Assembly: GCA_900548355.1 (NCBI GenBank)
Contig: URKR01000001.1
Coordinates: 62,001-126,000 of the forward strand
Source: an uncultured Oscillospiraceae bacterium
GTDB taxonomy: Bacteria > Bacillota > Clostridia > Oscillospirales > Ruminococcaceae
Direction: 5' to 3'
Length of the DNA: 64,000 nt
In this document: piece after piece, positions 42,071 to 49,278 of the stretch
Numbering within the stretch: the stretch's first letter is position 1
Layout: each line of letters opens with the position of its first letter
Notes under the pieces: model-generated
What the model saw: the letters and a program-made list of their open reading frames with translations, nothing else
Told to the model about the DNA's origin: nothing
The model's database searches: none
Program-made: the position numbers and the translations under genes

Positions 42071-43063
42071 TTATTCCATAGCCGCCTGCCGGCGGGCGTC
42101 TGCGTCAGGCGGCTCGTATTCGATCACATAGTGCGGAGCGTCGGGATCATCGTAGATCATGTCGTCAATCATCGTGCCGATTTTTGATAGCAGCCAGCGG
42201 GCGCCGAGGCCCTTACGCATAGCAATACGCGCCAGCATGATCAGCGCGTCCGGCACGATATCGACGGGCCGGTCAAGCAGCAATGATAGGCGGTTGGACT
42301 CGTCTTGGCCGATCCGCACAAGGTCCTGGACCGAGAGAGGATCCATGCAGACGATGCGGTTGATGCGGCCGGCAAGCTCGGCTCGCATGCCGTACTCGAT
42401 CAGATCATCAACTGTAATCTCTTCGGTCTGTATATCTCCGGCGGGGGTGCTGCCGAATCCGATGTGCTTTTGATTGTGCGCCTTACGTTCCCGTAGCCGC
42501 GAGAACGCGCCGAGCATCACGACTGATACACCGGCGCAGTCAACAGACAGGGCGCCTCCGGCATCGTCTCCGGCGCCGAAGAACAGTGTGTCATGATCGC
42601 ACAGGCGCAGCAGTTGGTTTTGGATCATATCGCTGTAATTGGTATTATTTGACCCATACTGAGGCTCCAACACTTTATCGAACTCATCGAGAACAAGGAT
42701 ACAGCGGCCGCGCCGGTCCGGGCGGATCGATCTGAATATGGACGATATCTTGTTACTGCCGCGCCAGCCTTCGGCGGTGAGGGTTGATGCGTCGATAATG
42801 TGGACGTTGTCGGCGCTGTATTCTCGTCGCAGTGCACGCCAGATCTCCGTCTTGCCGCAGCCGGTCGGACCAATGAAAAGGGAGACGCTCGGGCGGCGCT
42901 CGAAATGGTTGTAGATGATCATCGCGGCGGCCCTGCAGGCTGCATCTTGCCCTGCAATGCCTCCGATGTCGGAGTGCAGCCATTGCTCGACATCCTTTGG
43001 TGACCAGTTGTCGACTTTGCCGTCGGCTATGGCTCGCTTATAGTCGCGGACGCTCAATTCCAT
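42071..43063 (-). CDS. ClpX-like AAA+ unfoldase
   Basis: 330 residues, aligning with the ClpX AAA+ core. Walker A GPTGCGKT is at residues 65-72. A pore-loop-like GWRG sits where ClpX has GYVG, Walker B is CILVLDEF, and IGFG at 201-204 matches the ClpP-docking loop. ELAGRINRI is the arginine-finger box, and GARWLL the sensor-2. The ClpX zinc-binding N-domain is absent, replaced by about 35 unrelated residues. A ClpP-linked unfoldase or a remodeller is inferred. It has its own promoter and a leader terminator. Confidence 0.85.
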   Translation of the reverse strand: MELSVRDYKRAIADGKVDNWSPKDVEQWLHSDIGGIAGQDAACRAAAMIIYNHFERRPSVSLFIGPTGCGKTEIWRALRREYSADNVHIIDASTLTAEGWRGSNKISSIFRSIRPDRRGRCILVLDEFDKVLEPQYGSNNTNYSDMIQNQLLRLCDHDTLFFGAGDDAGGALSVDCAGVSVVMLGAFSRLRERKAHNQKHIGFGSTPAGDIQTEEITVDDLIEYGMRAELAGRINRIVCMDPLSVQDLVRIGQDESNRLSLLLDRPVDIVPDALIMLARIAMRKGLGARWLLSKIGTMIDDMIYDDPDAPHYVIEYEPPDADARRQAAME

Positions 43064-43097
43064 ACACGCATCTCCTTTCTTTGCATGTCATGCGGAC

Positions 43098-43135
43098 AAA
43101 AAAAAGACACCATGCGGAAGTGTGTGCACGGTGCC
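43098..43135 (-). terminator. Leader terminator ahead of the ClpX-like gene
   Basis: Read leftward, GGCACCGTGC (43135-43126) pairs with GCATGGTGTC (43115-43106), two G-U pairs included, then eight T. It lies between the promoter at 43197 and the gene start at 43063. Confidence 0.8.
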
Positions 43136-43168
43136 ATTATAAAGCATATTGCTTTTCGGGTTATATAT

Positions 43169-43197
43169 ATTATAACATATTTTGTGCAAAAAGTCAA
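43169..43197 (-). promoter_or_regulatory. Promoter of the ClpX-like gene
   Basis: TTGACT (43197-43192), 17-bp spacer, TATAAT (43174-43169), leftward. Only about 30 nt separate its start from the terminator hairpin. Confidence 0.8.
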
Positions 43198-43230
43198 TAT
43201 ATTTGTCGATTTTGTGATGGTTTTTAAGAA

Positions 43231-44067
43231 TCAAGCGGCCGAGGTTTCCCGGCCGCTGTTGTCGTTTTCAGAAGGCTCGAAGGCCTTGAGGATCTTGTCG
43301 GACGTGCGCACAATGGCATCCAGGGACGCCTTGAGGGCTTTCAGCTCTTTGTCAGCACTCCAACCGGCTACATATCCGAACGAATAGTCGGACGTGTCCA
43401 GGCCCAGGGCGCGGCATACGACATACGCCACAGATTCGGCCTGAACTTCGCGGGTGCTGCGGTCTGCATCGGCTTCTTCTGCGCCTTTGGCGTGGAGCAT
43501 TGCATGGGCAATCTCATGGATCGCGGTTTTGACTCTCTGCATCTCGGCCAGGCCGTCACGGACGACAATGCGCTGGTCAGTGTGGCTGTAGTAGCCGTTG
43601 GCTTCGCAGTCTGTGATCGGCTCGATCGACACCGGCACAGGAGATACAGCCAGGAGCGTATCCCAGATGTGCGCATAGCCATCGACAGATCCAGTCAACT
43701 GACGCGCTGGGCCTTCGGGCAGGTCTGCGCCGTCGGTCTGCGATACGTCAAAGCAGTACGCGATGTGAAAACCGAGGCGCTGCTTGATCTCGCCCGTATC
43801 GTCGTCAACGTCCTTGATGGTGTGAGGGGCCAGGATCTTAATCCCGTGCTCGCCCTTTTTGACCTTGCGACCTTTGCGGCGCCAGTCGGAGAAAGAGGCG
43901 ACAAGAGATGCTGTCGGCCGCTGCAGGTAGATCGCGATTGTGTTGTTCGCGGAGTAGCGGTGGAATTTTGCTAGAAATTCAAGGTAGCTGCGCCAGCGGT
44001 CAGACGCGAACAAGTCACGCACACCGGCGTCCAGATCGGCAATATATTTACGAGTCAGATCAGACAT
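43231..44067 (-). CDS. ArdC-like protein with zinc-metalloprotease motif
   Basis: 278 residues. The N-terminal part (to about 115) has the ArdC/DUF1738-type segment ASDRWRSYLEFLAKFHRYSANNTIAI with LVASFSDWRRKGRKVKKGEHG. The C-terminal half contains AIHEIAHAMLH, the HExxH zinc motif, followed by an acidic segment that could give the third ligand. ArdC proteins bind ssDNA and can protect incoming DNA from restriction. GTG 44076 is an alternative start; ATG 44067 fits the AAAGGG spacing better. Confidence 0.8.
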   Translation of the reverse strand: MSDLTRKYIADLDAGVRDLFASDRWRSYLEFLAKFHRYSANNTIAIYLQRPTASLVASFSDWRRKGRKVKKGEHGIKILAPHTIKDVDDDTGEIKQRLGFHIAYCFDVSQTDGADLPEGPARQLTGSVDGYAHIWDTLLAVSPVPVSIEPITDCEANGYYSHTDQRIVVRDGLAEMQRVKTAIHEIAHAMLHAKGAEEADADRSTREVQAESVAYVVCRALGLDTSDYSFGYVAGWSADKELKALKASLDAIVRTSDKILKAFEPSENDNSGRETSAA

Positions 44068-44089
44068 CTGCGTCACCCTTTCTTATAAT

Positions 44090-44108
44090 AATATAGTCTA
44101 ACTATATT
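44090..44108. promoter_or_regulatory. Perfect 8-bp inverted repeat, operator candidate
   Basis: AATATAGT, three bases, ACTATATT, in the gap before the ArdC-like gene. No convincing -35/-10 pair surrounds it. Confidence 0.45.
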
Positions 44109-44121
44109 TAGAGGCCTTTTG

Positions 44122-44514
44122 TCAGAACGGACACGCGTCCGGATCGGGGTCAGGGCCCATTGGAAATACGAGGATGCGGTCGCCCGATCGCAAGAAGGCC
44201 TCAGGCGTCCCAAACAGCGCGGCGTACTTGGCGGCCAGGTCATCGGACAGGGGCCCGAAATTGTCATCGGTCAGGCCAACGATCAGGAACGTGCCGGCAA
44301 TGATATCCAGGATCTCGCCGTCTTCGCTGTAAAGGGCGCGATTTGGCTGCATCCCGTTGAATTTGCCGTCATCGTTACATATGAGCGCGACGGGGTCATC
44401 CCAGGGATACACGGCCTCGATATAGCCGCTGACTGCTGCCTGCAGTGCTTCAAGTGTGCCGGCCATATCGACGATCTCAGGGGATTTCTCAGGTTCGACT
44501 CTCAGGATCTTCAT
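44122..44514 (-). CDS. DUF3846 protein
   Basis: 130 residues of the DUF3846 pattern: VYPWDDPVALICNDDGKFNG, NRALYSEDGEILDIIAGTFLIVG, LSDDLAAKYAALFGTPEAFL. The family is common on clostridial phages and conjugative elements; its function is unknown. The gene follows the ArdC-like gene in many such elements. A strong GC hairpin (GGGCCGGC and GCCGGCCC) lies just before its RBS. Confidence 0.8.
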   Translation of the reverse strand: MKILRVEPEKSPEIVDMAGTLEALQAAVSGYIEAVYPWDDPVALICNDDGKFNGMQPNRALYSEDGEILDIIAGTFLIVGLTDDNFGPLSDDLAAKYAALFGTPEAFLRSGDRILVFPMGPDPDPDACPF

Positions 44515-44612
44515 GGTCTTTCTCCTTTCTGTATGCGGGGCCGGCTCGCCGGCCCGGTCAGGTCTTCATGCCTACACCCGGCCGCGCCCAGAGGGCGCGT
44601 GCATACAGGTAT

Positions 44613-44648
44613 AAAAAAAGCGAGATAGACTTCATCTGTCTACCTCGC
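44613..44648 (-). terminator. Terminator of the membrane-protein gene
   Basis: Leftward: GCGAGGTAGAC (44648-44638) pairs with GTCTATCTCGC (44630-44620), then seven T. Confidence 0.88.
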
Positions 44649-44667
44649 AAAAATATATTTTATGTAC

Positions 44668-45033
44668 TTATTTCTTCTCAAATTTTGCAGCATATGCATA
44701 CAGCAACACAGTGTATGCCAACGCCAGTATGATAATCAAAATAAACGAACCGTTCGTACAATAGGTCAGCCAAGTAAGTGCAAGCGCGGCGAGTACAGCG
44801 CACAAAATGCTTCCGATGACACCGTAACTTCCACCAATTCTAGTTTTAATTGGTTTGTTTACCAAAAAGTAGATCAGTACGAAGTAAATAAGTTCGAATA
44901 CAACAGATAACATTCCGCCTTTTGTATCACCAATAGCCTCAACAATATGTGACATCACGCCGTTTGCTGCAAGACTTAGCAATAATCCGACACCAAAACA
45001 CACAAGCATGCGCATTCCTACTTTTGATTTCAT
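44668..45033 (-). CDS. Four-helix integral membrane protein
   Basis: 121 residues with four predicted transmembrane helices (around 8-28, 41-56, 69-88 and 94-116) and short loops. No family recognised. ATG 45033 is chosen because GGAGGCG precedes it; 45087 has no RBS. It has its own promoter and terminator, separate from the other accessory genes, as lysogenic-conversion genes often do. A superinfection-exclusion role is a guess. Confidence 0.7.
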   Translation of the reverse strand: MKSKVGMRMLVCFGVGLLLSLAANGVMSHIVEAIGDTKGGMLSVVFELIYFVLIYFLVNKPIKTRIGGSYGVIGSILCAVLAALALTWLTYCTNGSFILIIILALAYTVLLYAYAAKFEKK

Positions 45034-45094
45034 AATAAACGCCTCCATCTTAAAAATACACTCGTATATGAGTGCATTAGTCATCATTGAAATA

Positions 45095-45124
45095 ATAATA
45101 GCACCGTATCTATGGTAATGTCAA
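45095..45124 (-). promoter_or_regulatory. Promoter of the membrane-protein gene
   Basis: Leftward TTGACA (45124-45119), 18-bp spacer, TATTAT (45100-45095). Confidence 0.65.
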
Positions 45125-45179
45125 TGTGTATATATGCCAATAATGACTAATACTTTTTATAAGGGAGGCGAGGCATCGG

Positions 45180-45416
45180 GTGAAAATATATCGATACCGA
45201 GGCAAGTGTAACGTCTCCGGTGCAAACATACGGAAAATGCGTGAACGAGAAGGAATGTCGCAGGAACAGCTGGCCGCAAAGATACAGCTCATGGGCGTGC
45301 CGATGGTCCAAAAAGCTATCAGCCGCATCGAGACCGGTGAGCGTGTGGTAGCCGATTACGAGCTGATGCTGATAGCACAGATATTCGGCGCGGATGTCAA
45401 AGATCTGTTGGATTGA
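45180..45416 (+). CDS. Second XRE-family regulator
   Basis: 78 residues, starting at GTG 45180 behind AAGGGAGG. The helix-turn-helix is GANIRKMREREGMSQEQLAAKIQL followed by VQKAISRIETGERVVADYELM. It lies divergent from the membrane-protein gene and upstream of the RHH-integrase genes. It might regulate those promoters or act as a Cro-like partner of the main repressor. Confidence 0.85.
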   Translation: MKIYRYRGKCNVSGANIRKMREREGMSQEQLAAKIQLMGVPMVQKAISRIETGERVVADYELMLIAQIFGADVKDLLD

Positions 45417-45453
45417 GAGCGTGTCAAGATGTCTTGACGTGCTCTTTTTTTTT
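45417..45453 (+). terminator. Terminator after the second XRE gene
   Basis: GAGCGTGTCAAGA pairs with TCTTGACGTGCTC, with mismatches, and nine T follow. Confidence 0.8.
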
Positions 45454-45463
45454 GTTGTGTGCA

Positions 45464-45492
45464 TTGAAATTTGCTCATAAATGAGATATAAT
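45464..45492 (+). promoter_or_regulatory. Promoter of the RHH-integrase operon with a shared operator
   Basis: TTGAAA (45464-45469), 17-bp spacer, TATAAT (45487-45492). The spacer holds CTCATAAATGAG (45474-45485), identical to that at 16028-16039; the shared string is 14 bp, TGCTCATAAATGAG. Confidence 0.8.
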
Positions 45493-45527
45493 ACGCATAT
45501 AAGCATATGCGCATGGAGGTGATGCAC

Positions 45528-45695
45528 ATGGCTGCGTATACAGAGAAAAAGGCCACATTAAACATATCCATAAGTCAATCAGACAAAAAGTACCTCAAAA
45601 CATATGCTGTGGAGCATGATACAACCGTAACGCAGTTGATAGCCGACTATGTTCGCCAGCTGCGAGACGAGGAGGAGGATTGCCGAAAGGAGTGA
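45528..45695 (+). CDS. Ribbon-helix-helix (CopG/Arc-like) DNA-binding protein
   Basis: 55 residues: a strand KATLNISISQSD followed by two helices (DKKYLKTYAVEHD and VTQLIADYVRQLRDE), the RHH pattern. Such small dimers bind short palindromes. It sits directly behind a promoter with a 12-bp palindrome that also occurs in the early promoter. The ATG at 45528 follows GGAGGTG. It probably controls its own operon, including the integrase. Confidence 0.78.
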   Translation: MAAYTEKKATLNISISQSDKKYLKTYAVEHDTTVTQLIADYVRQLRDEEEDCRKE

Positions 45696-45701
45696 TATGC
45701 A

Positions 45702-47339
45702 ATGGCAGGCAAAAGCAAGCGTGGCGCGGCAAAACGGTTTGAACAGAACCAAGGAAACAGCGCCATCGCGTATTATCGCTACAGCTCAGACGCTCAGCGC
45801 GACGCGTCAATCGACCAGCAGCGAGAGGCGGCGCAGCAGTACGCCGCGGCACATGGTCTACATATTGTACGCGAGTATGAGGACCACGCTATATCTGGTA
45901 CCCGCGATGACCGTGAGCAATATAACCTGATGCTGTACGAGGTCGAGATCCTGCGGCCGGCAGCTCTCATCATCTGGAAGACGGACCGATTATCAAGAGA
46001 TAAGATAGACATCGCCCTAGCGAAAAAACGCCTGCGGGAGTGCGGCGTCAAGATCCACTACGTTGCCGAGGCAATCCCGGCTGACGATGATGCCACACAG
46101 ATCCTGATGGAGTCGATCTACGAGGGCATGGCAGCTGCGTTTATCGAGTCTCACAGAAAAAACGTGACTCGCGGCCTAACCTATAACGCAGAGCGTGGAT
46201 TGTACAACGGGATCCGCATGTTAGGCTATCGTGGCGAGCCAGACAAGCCATATGAGATAGACCCTGACACAGCGCCTATCGTGCAGCGTATCTACAAGGA
46301 GTACGCGGCCGGTACGCCTATGATGCAGATCTGCAGAGACCTTGACGCACAGGGTATCAAGTCGATACACGGCAACGCTATGACAGTCAACTCTTTGCGC
46401 CGGATCCTGACTAACCGTGCATATATTGGAGAGTACAGCTACAGCGGACATGTTATACCGGACGGCATGCCGCGTATTATTGATGATGACCTGTTCGAGC
46501 GCGTGCAGGCCCGACTGGAGGCCAACAAGCGCGGCGGCAAGGGCGCCCGGCGTAAGATAGACCAAGAGGCAGATATTGCCGACTATTGGCTGTCCGGCCA
46601 TATCTACTGCGGCGTGTGCGGCGAGACTATGCAGGGCATCAGCGGTACCGGCAAGAGCGGCAAGCGTCATTATTATTACAGTTGCAAGGGCCATCGCAGG
46701 CACCAGTGCAGCGCCCGTAACCGACCAAAGGATGTGATCGAGGCGGCCGTCACGTATGTGCTTGATCAGATCGTCAGGGACCCGACGTACCGCATCGACC
46801 TTGCCCACAAGTGCTACGAGCTGTACAAGGAGCAGCACGATGACGGCGGTGTGTATATCGATGCAATCCGGGCCAAGATCAAAGAGGCTGATACCAAGAT
46901 ATCCAACATCATGCGAGCTATCGAGGCCGGCGTCCTGACAGAGACAACTTGCGAAAGACTCAAAGTGTTGGAGGCCGAAAAGGCCAGGCTGACGGACGCT
47001 CTGCAGGCTGAGGAGCTGCGGCAAAACATCCAGCTCACCGAGGCAGATATACTCAAATATCTCGACAGCCTGGGCGGCGATGTGCGCAACCCTGAGGACC
47101 GGGCGCGGATCCTGGATGAGTATGTAGACCGGGTGATTGTTACCGATGATGAGGTTGCGGTGATCATGCAGTATACACCGGACAGGCGAGTAGTGTCCAT
47201 CACGGACACGCTCCGCACGCTTGCACAGCAGCGTGAGATCCTTGGTATGCTTGACGGCTCAGCGGCCGGAAACGCGCCGGAAAAGCTGCGTCAGAGCGTC
47301 ATTGGCACTGATGAGGATGACCCTGATTTTTTTGCGTAA
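45702..47339 (+). CDS. int: Large serine recombinase (phage integrase)
   Basis: 545 residues. The resolvase domain has catalytic Ser in YYRYSSDAQRDASIDQQ and the EDHAISGT and LIIWKTDRLSRD motifs. A recombinase domain follows (NGIRMLGYR; LRRILTNRAYIGEY). A zinc ribbon comes next (CGVCGETM, then two more cysteines), with a coiled-coil stretch at about 390-450 and a C-terminal tail. It integrates the phage into the ssrA 3' end. The TAA stop overlaps the attP arm at 47339. Confidence 0.95.
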   Translation: MAGKSKRGAAKRFEQNQGNSAIAYYRYSSDAQRDASIDQQREAAQQYAAAHGLHIVREYEDHAISGTRDDREQYNLMLYEVEILRPAALIIWKTDRLSRDKIDIALAKKRLRECGVKIHYVAEAIPADDDATQILMESIYEGMAAAFIESHRKNVTRGLTYNAERGLYNGIRMLGYRGEPDKPYEIDPDTAPIVQRIYKEYAAGTPMMQICRDLDAQGIKSIHGNAMTVNSLRRILTNRAYIGEYSYSGHVIPDGMPRIIDDDLFERVQARLEANKRGGKGARRKIDQEADIADYWLSGHIYCGVCGETMQGISGTGKSGKRHYYYSCKGHRRHQCSARNRPKDVIEAAVTYVLDQIVRDPTYRIDLAHKCYELYKEQHDDGGVYIDAIRAKIKEADTKISNIMRAIEAGVLTETTCERLKVLEAEKARLTDALQAEELRQNIQLTEADILKYLDSLGGDVRNPEDRARILDEYVDRVIVTDDEVAVIMQYTPDRRVVSITDTLRTLAQQREILGMLDGSAAGNAPEKLRQSVIGTDEDDPDFFA

Positions 47340-47371
47340 GGTGTTCGTATACCGCGTGCGGCGGTCCACCA
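47339..47371 (-). other. attR: other attP arm plus core
   Basis: AGGTGTTCGTATACC (47339-47353) is the inverted partner of the left arm, 14 of 15 matching. After eleven bases comes the core TCCACCA (47365-47371). Joining right arm-core-left arm gives attP; attB is the ssrA end followed by AACGGACATT. Confidence 0.75.
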
Positions 47372-47439
47372 AACGGACATTACACGAACATTTGCCTTGG
47401 CAGTTTTGCCGCAAAGGTGCGGTTGTAATGTCAAAATGA

Positions 47440-47485
47440 AGACCCGAGGTTCAAGGTGCGATGCGCCTGAAACCTCGGGTCTTTT
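47440..47485 (+). terminator. Displaced host ssrA terminator
   Basis: AGACCCGAGGTT pairs with AACCTCGGGTCT, then four T. Before integration it would lie about 70 bases after tmRNA. It now ends integrase transcripts. Confidence 0.8.
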
Positions 47486-47522
47486 GCTCAGAACAGAGGA
47501 TTTGCTCTAAAGGGAAAACGGA

Positions 47523-48767
47523 TCAGCCGTCCCGCCTCTCCATACTCGCAAAAAACGGGTGAGACAACGCTCCGATTGCGCAGACAACCAGACCGCTGGG
47601 CAGCAGCACAAAGGCTGGGTTTGATGCAAGGCGGTCGAACAGCGCGCCATACACAACTTGTCCCAACGGCTGGGCGCAAAGCGCCAAGGTGAAGACAAGA
47701 GACATGATCTTGCCCATCAGTTTTTCCGGTGTGCGGGCCTGGATGATCGAGATTGCATAGGTGGAAAACACGCTGCCTGCGAATTGGCAGCAGCAAAAAG
47801 CCGCCAACAGAATCAGATAGATTTTGAACGGGGAAAAGGAGGCCAAAAAGGCAAAGCCCGCAGGCAGCAGGCAGGCCCCCAACCCGGCAAAGGCAAAGGC
47901 AAGCCGGCGCAGCGGCAGTTTTTGCCCCACAACCCCGACAAACAGGCTGCCGAGAACGGCCGCGACGCCCATCGCACTTTCGGCCGCACCATACAGTTCA
48001 GAGGAAAGGCCGAGCACCGTGCGTACAAGATAGGGAAAGCCGACCACCACGGTGCCGGATACGAATAAATTGGCCAGCGCCGCCAACAACAGCAATTTTA
48101 AGATGACAGGCTGCTTTTGGCGGAGAAACCGCAGGCTGACCGAGAAATCTTCCCGGATGACGGTGCAGGCGCCAACGGCACGCGTGGGGCTGTGGTATTC
48201 GATCCGGATACGACACTCAAGCAAAGCTGTTAGAAAAAAGCAGACGACCGTGCCCCACAGAACCGGCGCAAGACCAAAGGCCACATAGATAAGACTACCC
48301 AGGAAGGGAGTGACCAGCGCGGCGATCGCCTGCACCTGGTTGACAACGGCGTTTCCCTTCGTCAGATTGTCGTTTGACAGCATTTGTGGAATACATGCCT
48401 GCACGGTGGGGGATTCAAAAGCCGAGAGCACCGAGAGCACAACCAGCAAAATGCCGACCACAAGCATTTCATGCCCGAGAGGAAGGGCCAGCCCGGCGAA
48501 CAGGACGGTAAGACCGGACAGGACATCCAGCACAACCATGATGTTGCGGCGGTTGGCACGGTCTGCCAGAATGCCACCGAGAGGGGAAAGAAGAATGGTA
48601 GGCAGCATCGCAACAGCAAGAATCGTCGCAAAAGCCGATGCAGAACCGGTCTTTTCAAGGATATACATGGAGAGTGCAAACTTCAAGGTGTAGTTTCCGA
48701 ACAGTGAGCTGATTTGCCCAAAAATCAGGAAGCTGAAATTGCGGGTGAACAGGCGTTGAGACGGCAT
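47523..48767 (-). CDS. MFS transporter, DHA3 (macrolide-efflux-like) family
   Basis: 414 residues with about twelve transmembrane helices. Typical DHA3/MFS_3 pattern: PLGGILADRANRRNIMVVLD in the loop after helix 2, and ALSMYILEKTGSASAF at the start. Members export drugs such as macrolides by proton antiport; the substrate here is unknown. It is coupled to the ABC remnant upstream, whose 3' end contains its RBS (AAGGAGG), and is probably controlled by the TetR gene. Confidence 0.88.
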   Translation of the reverse strand: MPSQRLFTRNFSFLIFGQISSLFGNYTLKFALSMYILEKTGSASAFATILAVAMLPTILLSPLGGILADRANRRNIMVVLDVLSGLTVLFAGLALPLGHEMLVVGILLVVLSVLSAFESPTVQACIPQMLSNDNLTKGNAVVNQVQAIAALVTPFLGSLIYVAFGLAPVLWGTVVCFFLTALLECRIRIEYHSPTRAVGACTVIREDFSVSLRFLRQKQPVILKLLLLAALANLFVSGTVVVGFPYLVRTVLGLSSELYGAAESAMGVAAVLGSLFVGVVGQKLPLRRLAFAFAGLGACLLPAGFAFLASFSPFKIYLILLAAFCCCQFAGSVFSTYAISIIQARTPEKLMGKIMSLVFTLALCAQPLGQVVYGALFDRLASNPAFVLLPSGLVVCAIGALSHPFFASMERRDG

Positions 48768-48770
48768 AGC

Positions 48771-49154
48771 TCAGACCTCCTTGGATTCAATCAGGCGGAC
48801 AAGGTCAAGAACGGCGAAAACAGCCGCAAGAGTGGCCACCGCCAAAATCAAAAGCAAAAACGGCGGCACAGAGAGGGCAATGCTGCCGGTCTGGCAGGCC
48901 AGGCAGACCAGCGCCACCGCAGCAACAAGGGTGGCAGGCACTGAATTTTTGCGCATCCCGATCCAGACGGCAAGAACCCCCAGCAATCCGGCCAGCAGCG
49001 AACAGAAAAAAGGAGCAGAGGTCTTACCGGCGCCGTTACGCCCCAAAAAGCCATAGATACCGCCTTGCTCGACCGAAAGACTGCAACTCTGGACTGCTGT
49101 TTTCCCTGCAAAGGCCTTGGTTAGGTGATGGGTGGATAGAGCGGGATAACACAT
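48771..49154 (-). pseudogene. ABC transporter ATPase start fused to an unrelated membrane tail
   Basis: 127 residues. The first 45 look like a normal ABC ATPase N-terminus (HHLTKAFAGKTAVQSCSLSV, then Walker A GFLGRNGAGKTS). The chain then switches to hydrophobic segments (PFFCSLLAGLLGVLAVWIG and later helices) with no signature or Walker B. This is the join expected from an internal deletion between an ATPase and a membrane protein gene. It may be kept for coupling to the MFS gene. Confidence 0.75.
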
Positions 49155-49226
49155 GCGAAACTCCTTTCATATGTTTGGATGGTCAGTATTATAGAAAAAA
49201 ACTGTACAGCAGGTTTTGAAAGAATC

Positions 49227-49247
49227 ATACATACCGAATGAATGTAT
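49227..49247. promoter_or_regulatory. Operator-like palindrome in the TetR/efflux region
   Basis: ATACATACCGAATGAATGTAT: outer arms ATACAT and ATGTAT are perfect, about 75 bases upstream of the ABC-remnant start. It suits a TetR dimer. Confidence 0.5.
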
Positions 49248-49278
49248 ATTGCCAAAATAAAATTGCCATACGGCAACT

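Larger units (their letters stand above)
14677..47371. mobile_element. Complete-looking siphovirus prophage integrated in ssrA
   Basis: About 32.7 kb between two copies of the core TCCACCA. It carries an immunity region, a helicase-based replication gene, terminase, portal, scaffold, capsid, connectors, tail tube, chaperone, tape measure, fibre, holin candidate, lysin and a large serine integrase. No structural gene is visibly broken. There is no tail sheath or baseplate set, so a long non-contractile tail is inferred. An Mu F-like minor head gene between portal and scaffold, and a recognisable excisionase, were not found. Confidence 0.95.
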
